Shown here one piece after another: positions 47,801 to 60,101 of a stretch of DNA of 64,000 nucleotides (positions are counted from its first letter, which is position 1; each line of letters begins with the position of its first letter). The position numbers were made by a program, and so were the translations under genes. The stretch is from Anaeramoeba ignava (Eukaryota > Metamonada > Anaeramoebidae), in contig JAPDFW010000059.1 in NCBI GenBank assembly GCA_028826165.1, forward strand, positions 294,501-358,500. Direction: 5' to 3'. Below the pieces are notes generated by a model, which worked only from the letters and a program-made list of their open reading frames with translations, ran no database searches and was not told the origin of the DNA.

Positions 47801-50800
47801 ATCAGGATTTCTTCAAGAGAAAAACGGTTCTCGATGTTGATCCACTTTTCTCCGTTTTGCAGAAAAGTGTTGGTAATTGCCTTGAAGAATTGGTAAGACA
47901 TTTGGGAAAGAAATTCGTCTCCTTTATCGAAATTATAGGAAAGATGACAAAACATGTCGTAATTTAAAGGGTTTTGAGATAGAATTGTTTGCAAAGATAA
48001 ACAAGCTGGTTTAAAAGCAAAATCACCAAAAGTACGCATTGAACTAATAAAGAAACGAGTCATTTTTTCATCTTTTTCCACTTTTTCTATTTCTGTCATA
48101 AATTTCAAACTCATATTGATTGATAACAAAGCACGCTGAACCATTTTTGTCTTGTATCTTGATGTAGCTTCTTTTTCAATAACGCATTTATGGAAAAGAA
48201 GCATTCGAACTAGTTCTATGATAATTTTCAAAATGGAGGAGTTTTCAAAGCTGTTTGAGTTTCTGATTTGGTTTTCATTGTTGTTGTTGTTGTTGTTGTT
48301 TTGTTCAAGATCAGGAGCACAAAGTTGGGTCAATTTTAAAAGGAAAAAATAGATGATGTTGATGATTCTTTTGCGCTGTTTGTATTTGATTTGGGAATTA
48401 TTTCTCACACAGACTCCGTGCCAACTCGCAATAAAACTTTTCAAAAGAACATGAAATTTATCTGCAATTTCATAAAATTTAGGTGATAATTTTGACATTT
48501 TTTTCTCCAAAAGAAGAAGAAGATGATCTTGCAATGAGACGAATTGGTCTGATGGTTGTTTTGTGTTTTGGGTTGTGAGGGTGTTTTGTTCTTGCTCGAA
48601 TTTGGCTCTGAAATAGATGAAGTGGATGAGATGCTCAAAAGAGCTTGGTTGCAAATTGGTTATTTTTTTGATCATAATTTTACGGGCGAAATGATCCTCT
48701 TTTTGGGTGATCAACTTGGCAATAATTCCCAAAAAATGGACATACAAAAGAGGACGCAATGAAGAATCGAAAACGTTGTCTTTATTGAGAGTTTGTGAGT
48801 CTGAAATGTAATTTTCCTCTGTGAGTTGGCTCTGGAAATATTCCCTTTGAATTCTGTGATGTGAACTCAATTTCTTTAATTGAGATGCATTAGGAAGTTC
48901 CTCACTCACTTTTTTCCCTTGATTTTCAAGAGAAATATTCTTTTCTGGATCTTCATTTTTGTCTCTGAATTCGTTGAGTTTCAAATATTTGTTTATTCTG
49001 AATAAATAAAAATCATCTGAATACAAGAAGGCCGCATAAGACATGAAACCCAATATGATGCAAGCAAATTGTTTTGAGGAAGGATTTGCGATCATTTTGG
49101 TGATTTGGGAATGCTGGAAGAAGTTGTAATAAGAAATGTTCCATGCCCAATTCACAGAATAGAAATGGGTGAAGATATCTGCGCGGATGAATTGGTGATA
49201 TTCTTCAGAATCTCTGAAGAAGACTGGTTTCTCGTTCTGATTAGTCACTAGAGTGTCTGAGAGATGAGGGAAATTAATCTGATCGGAAAGGATTTCTTGG
49301 TTCTTTTTGCGATTTTCTTCCAAAAGAATCATTTTCTCAAGATTTTTGATTGAATTGTCTCCAAAATTGCGAATTAACAAGAGGATATCTTGTTGTATCC
49401 AAGGGATTAAGTCGATAAAACTAAGCCAGAAAACACAACATCCTTGGAATCTGAGTCTCAATCCGAGCCAATGTGGAAATCTTATTGTTGGTTCCCAATT
49501 TGGGTTTTTTTTGAGAATAGGTTTCAACTCTGTCAGTAAGCGGATCATTGCTTGAATAAGAGGACGCAATCTAGGAATGTTATTTTGATTTTGATTCTCG
49601 GATTCATTTCCAAAAGGAATAAAGAAGGAGAGCTTTTGGAAAAGATCAACCATGATTTCGAAAATTTCCAAATAGATTTGGATGATTCCTTCTTGCTTCA
49701 AGGAAATGAAATTGAAAATGGATTTTATTGCTTGTTTGGAGATCTCAGTATCATCTTGAAGAATGAGAACCAGTAGTTTTTTTGTAATCAATATATTCTC
49801 GTTCAATTTTGCAGATTTGAAATGAGGGAAAACGGAAAGAGTTTTGATAAGAAGCAAAGAAGAAAATTCCGAATCAGGAAGTTTCTTTTGTTCAGTGATT
49901 TTTTTTGTTTTGGGTTCTTCGGTTTCGATGTTGTTTTCGTGTTCATGGAAAGTGAGTGTGACTAAATTTTCTGGATTGAGTAAGGTGTCGAAGAAAAAGG
50001 AAAAGAAGCGAAAATGTATCATTGGATTTGCGAAAAAAGAAGGTGGATTTTGAATTTGAGTTATATTTAACTCGTTAAGATGTAAAGTGCGAGATTTTTG
50101 TTCTTGCGGAGTGACAATCCAGCACAATGCTTGAATGCAAGAAATTTTCATTGCGGATTGTTTTGGAGAATTTTTGATGTTATCGTAAAGGAAATCTTGA
50201 CATATTTTCTCGTTTTTCACGCATATTTCGTAAATAATTTTGGAAAGACTCTGGATTTGATTTCGGGTATTGATTTTTTTCTCTTGGTTAAGCAAAAACG
50301 GAGTGAATTTTTTCACAATGTCGGAATAATTGGAAAGAAATTTCTCTACACTAACAAAAGGCGGAAAACCAAAATTACTTCTGAAGAACAAAAAACTCAA
50401 CTCGAAAAGAATATCTTGGAAAGTTTGTTTTTTGCGCAATCGCGAGATCAAGAAAGAGAAGATTTTTTTGGTTGTTTTATTAAAGGATTGTTGTAATCCC
50501 TCCTCAATATTTTGATACCCTTCATTCAATTGGATCAAGCAATCCAAATAGACAAACGAATTGAGATCTTTTTTGATCCAATTCAGCATCAATTCAAGAA
50601 CTTGATTAAAATGGGTAAAAAGTGTGTTGAAAAACTCAGAATCTTGTTCTTTTGGTTTTTCAAATGCTGTTTTTTTTCTTCGCCAAATTTCCTCAAAATC
50701 AGTTAGTCTTGGGAAAATAGAACTAAAAATATAAGTTAATGTTTGGCAAATTTCCCTTCTGAGGTGAATATTGGATACATTATGAATTATTTTGTAATAT

Positions 50801-52271
50801 TCTTTGATTAAATTTGTTGCTATTTTGATTTCCAAAGAGATTGGACAATAAAATTGGAGGAATTTCGAACAAAATTGTGGATCTATTAAATAAGGAGAAG
50901 ATAAAGAAAGTTGAGCTTTTGTATTTGCGAGAAAAAGGTTAGAAATGATTTCCATATTTTTAGAGTTTCTTGAGTTAATAATTTTTAAGCAATCTGCAGC
51001 CAATTCTTTTACGGCTTTTATATAAAGAAAAATATAAATATAAATATAAATATAAATATAAATATAAATATAAATATAATTATAAATATAAATATAAATA
51101 TAAATATAAATATAAATATAAATATAAATATAAATATAAATATAAATATAAATATAATTATAAATATAATTATAAATATAAATTTAAATATAAATATAAA
51201 TATAAATATAAATATAAATATAAATATAAATATAAATATAAATATAAATATAAATATAAATATAAATATAAATATAAATATAATTATAAATATAAATATA
51301 ATTATAATTATAATTATAAATATAAATATAAATATAAATATAAATATAAATATAAATATAAATATAAATATAAATATAAATATAAATATAAATATAAATA
51401 TAAATATAAATATTTAAATATAAATATAAATCAAAATATAAATATAAATATAAATATAAATATAAATATAAATATAAATATAAATATAAATATAAATATA
51501 AATATAAATATAAATAATAATATAAATATAAATATTTAAAATATAAATATAAATATAAATATAAATATAAATAATAAATTGAATAGATTGTATACGTTTT
51601 GAAGAGAAGTTTTCAGAACCAATAATTATACTAAAGAGGTTTTCAACAAAATCTGTAGATATTTCACTTAATAAAAATTCATTTTGAAGTGAAAGTAAAT
51701 AATTTAAGCATTGATAAATAGTTTCCAAAACGAAGAGCATATTTGGAAAAAGGTTACTATCCTAAATTTTTATTTAATATTTAATTTAATATTTAATTTA
51801 ATATTTATTTTTTAATTTAATTTTTATTATATTCTACAAATGGAGATGGTGTTTCACTTGATTTTCCAAATGTACTAAATAAAATATTTTGTGGAAGATT
51901 TAAATTTCTATATGGAAAAAAATTTTTAATAATAAGTGCTAAATTTGTTGAAGATGCAAGAATTATTTGTTTTTTTAAAATTAAAAGTCTCTCATCAAGT
52001 TTTTCTTGAGAAATATAAAAAATTTGTGAATTCTATTTTTATTAAAAAATTAATAAATAAAATTTAAGTTATTTTTTTAAATTTTAATTTGAAAAAAAAA
52101 ATATACATTTGAAGGAAAAGGAAATTCATTTCCAAATTGACTTTTAACAAAATCTGTAAATGTTTCTTTTTCTTTTTCATTAATTCTGTTATATTCTCTA
52201 ACAAAAAGAAGTTGAGCTATTTGAGTAATAAAATTTTCAATAATTTTATGATTTGGATGAAAAGATTCCAT
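44822..52271 (-). CDS. Furry/Tao3/Mor2-like morphogenesis scaffold
   Basis: Minus-strand exons 52271-52107, 52032-51838, 51761-51596 and 51014-44822, about 2,240 residues. It is all helical, HEAT/armadillo-like. The N-terminal part ([20 protein letters not shown] then [18 protein letters not shown]) resembles the N-terminal domain of Furry proteins, and [18 protein letters not shown] resembles their conserved PWxxN stretch. Other marks are [20 protein letters not shown] and [12 protein letters not shown]. Furry-family proteins scaffold NDR kinases and Mob proteins that control cell shape. The frame changes once, at 46621-46660, inside an Asn-Gln repeat; one missing base joins NQNQN to [13 protein letters not shown] and makes the total divisible by three. 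Short Asn-Gln and Lys-Glu repeats occur in the C-terminal third. Another large HEAT protein family remains possible. Confidence 0.68.
46390..46515 (-). repeat. Coding repeat, INQN units in the Furry-like gene
   Basis: Ten or so copies of the 12-bp unit ATTTTGATTTAT (plus strand), encoding Ile-Asn-Gln-Asn on the minus strand. The unit is exact, suggesting recent expansion. Confidence 0.88.
51015..51595 (-). repeat. Furry-like intron, AAATAT hexamer array
   Basis: The third intron is almost pure TAAATA hexamers over 560 bp with a few TAATTATAAATA and TATTTAAATA breaks. It has no other content. Confidence 0.95.
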
Positions 52272-52312
52272 TTAAAAAAAAAATGAAAAAAATGAAAAAA
52301 ATGAAAAAGAAT

Positions 52313-54026
52313 TTTCTTGATGATTCACAATATTTTTCCTTTTAAATCAAAATTAAATCAAAATTAAATCAAAATTAAATCAAAATTAAATCAAAATTAA
52401 ATCAAAATTAAATCAAAATTAAATCAAAATTAAATCAAAATTAAATCAAAATTAAATCAAAATTAAATTAAATTTAAAAAATTAAATCAAAATTAAATCA
52501 AAATTAAATCAAAATTAAATCAAATTAAAATAAATCAAATTTAATCAAAATTAAATCAAATCTAAATCAAAATTAAATCAAATTAAATCAATTAAATCAA
52601 AAATTAAATCAAAATTAAATTAAAATTAAATTAAAATTAAATCAAAATTAAATCAAAATTAAATCAAAATTAAATCAAAATTAAATCAAAATTAAATCAA
52701 AATTAAATCAAAATTAAACTAAATTTAAATCAAAATTAAATCAAAATTAAATTTAAATCAAAATTAAATCAAATTAAATCAAATTTAATCAAAAAAATCA
52801 AAATTAAATTAAATCAAATTAAATCAAATTAAATCAAATTTAAAATTAAATCAAAATTAAATCAAAATTAAATCATAAAATTAAATCAAAATTAAATCAA
52901 AATTAAATCCAAAATTAAATCAAATTAAATCAAAATTAAATCAAAATTAAATCAAATTAAATCAAAATTAAATCAAATTTAAAAATTAAATCAAAATTAA
53001 ATCAAAATTAAATCAAAATTAAATCAAAATTAAATCAAAATTAAATCAAAATTAAATCAATTAAATCAAAATTAAATCTAAATTAAATCAAAATTTAAAT
53101 TAAATCAAAATTAAATCCAAAATTAAATCAAATTTAATCAAAATTAAATCAAAATTAAATCAAAATTAAATCAAAATTAAATCAAAATTAAATCAAAAAA
53201 AAATAAAAAATTTAAATCAAAATCAAAAAAATCAAAAAATCAAAATTAAATCAAAATTAAATCTAAAATTAAATCTAAATTAAATCAAAATTAAAATCAA
53301 AATTAAAAAATTTAATCAAAATTAAAAAATTAAATCAAAATTAAATCAAAATTAAATCAAAATTAAATCAAAATTAAATCAAAATTCAAATTAAATCAAA
53401 ATTAAATCAAATTAAATTTAATCAAAATTAAATCAAAATTAAATCAAAATTAAATCAAAATTAAATCAAAATTAAATCAAAATTTAATCAAAATTAAATC
53501 AAAATTAAATCAAAATTAAATCAAAATTAAATTAAAATTAAATCAAAATTAAATTAAAATTAAATCAAAATTAAATCAAAATTAAATCTAAATTTAATTA
53601 AAATTGATCTTTTTTTTATTTAATTAAAAAATTTGATCAATTAAAAAAATATAAAAAATTAAATTAACTTTCTTCATATTCCTTTTTTTACTTTTAATCC
53701 ATTTTAAATTTTTTATAAATTTTATTTTTTATTTTTTATTTTTATTGATCAAATTTATCAAAAAAAAATTTAAAAAAAAATAATTTAATTTTTTTCATTT
53801 TTTTTTTTAATTTTTTTTAAAATTCCAATTAAAATTCTTATTCAAATTCCTATTAAAATTTTTTTGATTTATTGAAAAGTAAAGATTTAATTTATTATTT
53901 TTGTTGTTTTTTAAAAATAAAAAAAACATTTTATTTATTTGATCTTTTTCTTTTATTTTTAATTGAAAAAAAAAATTTAGCAAATAAAAACAAATAAAAA
54001 CAAATAAAAACAAAATAAAATAAAAA
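52313..54026. repeat. Intergenic AAATCAAAATT array and flank between Furry-like and iRhom-like genes
   Basis: From about 52340 to 53600 there are over 100 units of AAATCAAAATT (10-11 bp) with local variants. The last 400 bases (53600-54026) are unique but A/T-homopolymer rich and lead to the iRhom-like ATG. The flanking genes are divergent, so both promoters lie here. No gene is seen. Confidence 0.88.
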
Positions 54027-57000
54027 ATGCAAGAAAATGAAAAAAAAATTGAAGAAATTTATAAAGAAAATTTTGATTTAAACTCAACAACAAATTCAAT
54101 AACGAATTCAATTGATACAGAATTTTTAAAAAGAAAGAAAGAATTAGAAGAAATTATAATAAAAAAACAATTAGAAGAAGAAAAAGAAAAAGAAAAAATC
54201 AAAAGAAAAAATCAAAAGAAAAAAAAAAGATTAAAAAGAAAATTAAAATTTAAAGAAAATCAAAATCAAAATCAAAATCAAAATCAAAATCAAAATCAAA
54301 ATCAAAATCAATTTAATGAAAATCAAAATCAAAATCAAAATCAAATTGATTCAAATATTTTTGATTTGGAATTTGATTTGGATTCAAATCCTGATTCAAT
54401 ATCAACTTCAAAATGGGAACCCAAAACATATAATGAAATGGAAACTGATTCAAAAGCAAATCCTTCATCAATTCACCCTTTAGAATTTCAAGAACTTGAT
54501 TCTGAATTAAGTGATATTGAAAAAGGAGCAAATTGGACGACTTTTAAATTGAAAAATCAAAAAGATTTTTCATTCCAAAGTCAAGAATCAAAATCAAAAC
54601 AAAATAAATTTTGGGGTGATTTATCAGATACAATTAGAAGTAATATTGGATTTGCACCTCCTGATGAACAAGAGGAATTCAATCAAAAATGGAGAAATAC
54701 TTCTTCTTATCGTGTTTCTCATCAAATTTTATCTCAAATTGAAAAAGCAAATGAACAAATTAATTTGGAATATGAAAATAATCCAATTCAAGTTGAAGTT
54801 AAAAAGAAATTTCCTTTTGTTGTTTATTTAATTTGTTTGATTCAAGTTTGTGTTTTTATTGCTGAAATTGTTTATGAAAAGGGGATTGCTTCTTTTTCTT
54901 TAAATCCTTTTGTTGGACCTTCTCCAAAAACTTTAATTTTTTGGAGCAAGAGGTAAAAATCCAAATCAATTTAAATCAATTTAAATCAATCTAAATCAAT
55001 TTAAATCAATCTAAATCAATCTAAATCTATTTAAATCAATCTAAATCAATCTAAATCAATCTAAATCAATCTAAATCAATTTAAATCAATCTAAATCAAT
55101 CTAAATCAATCTAAATCAATCTAAATCAATCTAAATCAATCTAAATCAATTTAAATCAATCTAAATCTATTTAATTTAAAAAATTTAAATTAAATTTAAA
55201 TCTATTTAAATCAAATTTATATCAATTTAAATCATTTAAATCTAAAAATCTAAATCAATTTAAATTAAATTTAAATCTATTTAAATCAAATTTATATCAA
55301 TTTAAATCAAATCTAAATCAAATTAATATCAAATTAAATCAAATTTAAATCAATTTTAAATCAATTTAAATCAATTTAAATCAATCTTAAATCAATTCCA
55401 AATCAATTTAAATCAATCTAAATCACCTAAATCAATCTAAATCAATTCAAATCAATTTAAATCCAAATTTAAATCAATTTAAATCAATTTTAAATCAAAT
55501 TTAAAATTTAAATTCAAATTCAAATAAATCAATTTAAATTAAATCCAAATTAAATCTAAATTTAAATCAAAAATAAATCAATTTAAATCTATTTAAATCA
55601 ATCTAAATCTATTTAAATCAATTTAAATCAATCTAAATCAATTTAAATCAATCTAAATCAATCTAAATCAATTTAAATCAATTTAAATCAATTTAAATCA
55701 ATTTAAATCAATCTAAATCAATCTATATCAATTTATATCAATCTAAATCAATCTAAATCAATTTAATATTTAATATTTTATTTCAGATTTCGATAAAATC
55801 AAAAATGAAAATCAAGTTTATCGTTTGTTTATTGCAATTTTTGTTCAAGTTGGAGTAGTTCAATTAGTATTAAATTTATTATTTCAATTAAAATATGCGA
55901 CACAAGTAGAAAAATATATAGGATCATGGAAAATATTAGTAATATATTTATTTACAGGAGTAATTGGGAATTTATCAAGTTCAATTTTTCTTCCAAATTC
56001 AATTTCACTTGATGCATCTCCTTCTGTTTTTGGTTTTGTTGCTGTTTTACTTTTGGATCTTCAACATAATTGGAAAATAATTCATCGAATTGGAATTGCT
56101 TTTAACTCAAGATTTATTTGTAATTTTAATTCTTATTGGTTCTATTTTTATTTCAACTGTTGATAATTAAATGAATTTAAATATAAAAATTAAATCAAAA
56201 ATTAAATCAAAAATTAAATCAAAAATTAAATCAAAATTAAATAAAAAATTTAATCAAAATTTAATTAAAATTTAATCAAAATTAAATCAAAAATTTTAAT
56301 CAAAAATTAATCAAAAATTAAATCAAAAATTCAAATCAAAATTAAAATCAAAAATTAAATCTAAAATTAAATAAAAATTAAATCAAAAATCTAAAATCAA
56401 AATTAAATCAAAAAATTAAATCAAAAATTAATCAAAAATTTTAAATCAAAATTAAATCAAAATTTAAATCAAAATTAAATCAAAATTTAAATCAATTTAA
56501 ATCAATTTAATATTAAATTTCAGATTTCGATAAAATCAAAAATGAAAATCAAGTTTATCGTTTGTTTATTGCAATTTTTGTTCAAGTTGGAGTAGTTCAA
56601 TTAGTATTAAATTTATTATTTCAATTAAAATATGCGACACAAGTAGAAAAATATATAGGATCATGGAAAATATTAGTAATATATTTATTTACAGGAGTAA
56701 TTGGGAATTTATCAAGTTCAATTTTTCTTCCAAATTCAATTTCACTTGGTGCATCTCCTTCTGTTTTTGGTTTTGTTGCTGTTTTACTTTTGGATCTTCA
56801 ACATAATTGGAAAATAATTCATCGACCTGGAATTGCTTTAACTCAAGATTTATTTGTAATTTTAATTCTTATTGGTTCTGGTTTATTTCCAACTGTTGAT
56901 AATTTTATGAATTTAGGTATAAAATTAAATCAAAATTTAATCAAAATTAAATCAAAATTAAATCAAAATTAAATCAAAATTAAATCAAAATTTAATCAAA

Positions 57001-57739
57001 ATTTAATCAAAATTAAATCAAAATTAAATCAAAATTAAATCAAAATTAAATCAAAATTAAATCAAAATTAAATCAAAATTAAATCAAAAATTAAATCTAA
57101 AATTAAATCAAAATTAAATCAAAATTAAATCAAAATTAAATCAAAATTAAATCAAAATTTAATCAAAATTAAATCAAATTAAATCAAAATTTAATCAAAA
57201 TTTAATCAAAATTAAATCAAAATTAAATCAAAATTAAATCAAAATTTAATCAAAATTTAATCAAAATTTAATCAAAATTAAATCAAAATTTAATCAAAAT
57301 TAAATCAAAATTAAATCTAAATTAAATAAAAATTAAATCAAAATTAAATCAAAATTAAATCAAAATTAAATCTAAATTAAATCAAAATTTAATCAAAATT
57401 AAATCAAAATTAAATCAAAATTAAATCAAAATTTATTCTAAATTTAATCAAAATTAAATCAAAATCAAAATCAAAATTAAATTAAAATTAAATCAAAAAA
57501 TAGCTGGATTTTTAATGGGTTTTCTTTGTGCTTTATTACTTGTTCCTCTTTTTGGAATTGATAGTTATAGAAGATCTATTGCAATGTTTTCTTTAATTAC
57601 AATAATAATTATTTTTACTGGTGGATTTTTTATTTTTTATAAAATGATAAGTGGGAAAGAATGGTGTTCATTTTGTGATAAAATAAGTTGTATTCAAATT
57701 AAAGATTATTGTAAAACTCTTGGAGAAATAGATCAATGA
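54027..57739 (+). CDS. iRhom-like inactive rhomboid protein
   Basis: Exons 54027-54952, 56524-56916 and 57504-57739, about 515 residues. A long charged, Gln-Asn-rich cytosolic N-terminus (about 250 residues) leads to seven helices. The loop before the second helix has NPFVGPSPKTLIF, like the GPS..ALI motif of iRhoms. Rhomboid marks are seen: NLLFQL, GVIGNLSSSIFLP, GASPSVFG and TVDNFMNLAGFLMGF. The protease dyad is broken: the His after DN.. in helix six is Asn, the two helix-two His positions are Gln (QVGVVQLVLN), and the Gly after the active-site Ser is Pro. iRhoms bind client membrane proteins and steer their traffic rather than cut them. Exon 1 joins exon 2 in phase only if one T of the six at 54937-54942 is removed. 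A second, decayed copy of exon 2 lies in the first intron. Confidence 0.8.
54953..55786 (+). repeat. iRhom-like first intron, AAATCAATCT decamer array
   Basis: About 800 bp of TCTAAATCAA/TTTAAATCAA units of 10 bp from the donor GTAAAA at 54953 to the TTTCAG at 55786 before the decayed exon copy. Confidence 0.9.
55787..56166 (+). pseudogene. Decayed duplicate of the iRhom-like second exon
   Basis: It is nearly identical to 56524-56916 at an offset of 737 bp, starting right after the same TTTCAG acceptor. It differs by GGT to GAT (Gly to Asp before ASPSVFG), an inserted T after GGAATTGCTTT that shifts the frame, several changes near the end, loss of a TTT, and loss of the splice donor (TTTAGGTATA is TTTAAATATA here). 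It could not splice onward to the third exon in frame. It is therefore an exon fossil or, less likely, an assembly duplicate. Confidence 0.8.
56167..57503 (+). repeat. AAATCAAAATT arrays around the iRhom-like second exon
   Basis: 56167-56523 and 56917-57503 are both built of TCAAAATTAAA units of 11 bp, the same family as the intergenic array at 52340-53600. They flank the intact exon on both sides. This repeat may have mediated the exon duplication by unequal exchange. Confidence 0.88.
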
Positions 57740-58054
57740 ACTCTTTAAAAATAATTTAAAAAGAATTTAAAAATAATTTAAAAAGAATTCAAAAAGAATT
57801 TAAAAAGAATTTAAAAAGAATTTCAAAAGAATTTTGCTTGTTTTATGTGCTTTTTGTTTTTTCTTATTAAAAAATAAGTAAAAATTTTGATCAAAAAATA
57901 ATTTTTTGGGGGACTAAATGGTTAAGAAGGTTTTATTTAAAAAATTTTTTAAAAGGGGGATTAAATAGAAATCCAGTTGTATTTAATTTGATTTTTTAAG
58001 AAATCATTTTTTTTTTCATTTTTCCTTTCATTTTTTTTTTTTGAACCAATTTAA
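57740..58054. other. Intergenic region before ArsM with two G5 runs
   Basis: After AAAGAATTTAAAA-type repeats (57745-57830), the gap holds an unusual short GC island: GGGGG at 57908-57912 and again at 57955-57959, with ATGGTTAAGAAGG between them. The rest is A/T runs. It contains the 3' end of the iRhom-like gene and the promoter of ArsM. Confidence 0.5.
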
Positions 58055-59890
58055 ATGGAAGAAAAAAAAGTAAGTGAAGTAAACCAACATTATTCAAAAA
58101 TTGCGAAAGATACAAAAACAGATGAGAATTATGGAAAAATAGCAGAATCATTTGGTTATTCAAAAGAAGATTTAGAAGAGATTCCAAAATCAGTAAACAT
58201 GGGGCTTTCTTGTGGAAATCCAACATCATGGGCGAATATTCAAGTTAATTTTAAAAGATCAAAAAAAAATCAAAAAAAAAAATATAAAAAAATATTAAAA
58301 AACTTTTTTAATCAAAAAATAAGGAAGGAGAAACTATTTTGGATTTAGGTTGCGGCGCTGGAATGGATTTGTTTCTTGCTGCTAAGAAAGTTGGTGAAAA
58401 AGGAACTGTTTATGGTTTAGATATGAGTGAAGAAATGATTGAAAGAGGCAAAAAAGCTATTGAAGAAAAAAAAGTTACAAATGTTCATTTTTTAAAAGGG
58501 AGAATTGAAACTATTCCTCTTGAAAATGAATCGATTGATTGTGTTATTAGTAATTGTGTTTTGAATCTTGTTCCGATTAAGTCTAGAGCTTTTGCTGAAA
58601 TTTATCGAGTTTTAAAGAAAGGAGGAAGATTAGTAGCTAGTGATGTAAACAAATTTTAATCAATTTAAATTAAATAAAACATTGAAAATTGAATTGAATT
58701 AAATTGAATTGAATTGAATTGAAATTGAATTGAATATTGAATATCGAATTGAATTAAATTAAATTAAATATTAAATATTGAATTGAATTGAATATTAAAT
58801 ATTGAATTGAATTAAATATTGAATATTAAATTAAATATTAAATTGAATTAAATTGAATATTAAATATTGAATTAAATTGAATTAAATATTAAATTGAATT
58901 GAATTGAATTAAATATTAAATTGAATTAAATATTGAATTGGAGAATTGAAATTGAATTGAATTGAATTGAATTGAATTGAATATTAAATTGAATTAAATT
59001 AAATTGAATTGAATTGAATTGAATTGAAATTGAATTAAATTGATTAAATTAAATTGAATATTGAAATTGAAATTGAATATTGAATATTGAAATTAAAATG
59101 AATTGAATATTAAATATTGAATATTAAATTAAATATTAAATATTGAATATTAAATTGAATATTAAATATTGAATTGAATTTAAATATTAAATGAAATTGA
59201 ATGAAATTTAAATATTGAATTAAATATTGAATTAAATATTGAATTGAATATTGAATTAAATTAAATATTAAATTGAATAAATTGAAATTGAATTGAATAT
59301 TGAATTGAATATTGAATAATGAATTGAATATTAAATTGAATTGAATTGAATTGAATATTGAATTGAATATTAAATTGAATATTAAATTGAATTGAATATT
59401 GAATTGAATTAAATATTGAATTGAATATTAAATTGAATATTGAATTGAATTAAGTATTGAATTGAATTAAATATTGAATTGAATTGAATTGAATTAAATT
59501 GAATATTAAATTGAAAATTAAATTAAATTGGATTGAAATTGGATTGAAATTGGATTTTATAAATAGATTGCTTTAAAAAAAGAATTACCAGAAGATTTAA
59601 GAGAAGATGCTGCTGCTTATGTTGGTTGTATTGCAGGTGCAATTCCTGTTGAAAAATATAAGAGTCTTTTAGAAAAAGCTGGATTTGTTGAAGTTAATTT
59701 ACAAGATACAGTTAGAAATTTAAATGTTCATAAAGATCGAGCTCATAAAACTTCTTGTGGTGGTTGTTGTTGTAAAAAAAAAGATGAACAAAAAGATGAA
59801 GAAAAAGAAAAGAAATCTTTTGAAAAAATTGAACAATATGATTTAAATGATTTTGCTTCAAGTTTTAAAGTTTTTGCTAAAAAGAATTAA
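58055..59890 (+). CDS. ARSM: Arsenite S-adenosylmethionine methyltransferase (ArsM/AS3MT)
   Basis: Exons 58055-58243, 58324-58644 and 59567-59890, all in phase, 277 residues. The Rossmann SAM site is ILDLGCGAGMD, followed by GTVYGLDMSEEMIERG and an acidic strand end in DCVISNCVLNL. The three cysteines that bind As(III) in this family are present: Cys53 (GLSCGNP), Cys141 (SNCVLNL) and Cys191 (YVGCIAG). The enzyme adds methyl groups to arsenite, giving methylated arsenicals that can leave the cell. Length is like the short microbial form, not the 375-residue animal one. The C-terminus carries a Cys-rich SCGGCCCKKK motif, a further possible metalloid site. Introns are 80 bp and 922 bp. Bacterial or algal origin by transfer is common in this family, but the introns show it is settled in this genome. 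Confidence 0.9.
58645..59566 (+). repeat. ArsM second intron, AATTGAATATTGA array
   Basis: The intron is built of GAATT and GAATATTAAATT blocks (5- and 12-bp mixes). It starts at the GTAAAC donor and ends ATAAATAG. No gene is seen. Confidence 0.9.
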
Positions 59891-60101
59891 AAAGGAAATT
59901 AAAAAGAATTAAAAAGAAAATTAAAGAAGCGAAAGAAAAGGAAAAATTTTAAAAGAAAGAAAAAGAAGAAAATCTTTTTAATTTTTTTTTGCCTTCTTTC
60001 TTTTTTAAAAAAGAAAAAAAAATTTTTTTTCGTTTTTCATTTTTCATTTTTTTTGCTTTAAAAACAACAAGAAAAGAAATAATAAAAACAAAAAAAAAGA
60101 A

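Noticed and set aside
52313-53600. CRISPR-like or transposon-end repeats
   Set aside because: Units of 10-11 bp run head to tail without spacers, terminal repeats or a transposase frame.
57905-57960. tRNA gene
   Set aside because: GGTTAAGAAGG resembles part of an A box, but no B box, anticodon stem or acceptor pairing can be found.
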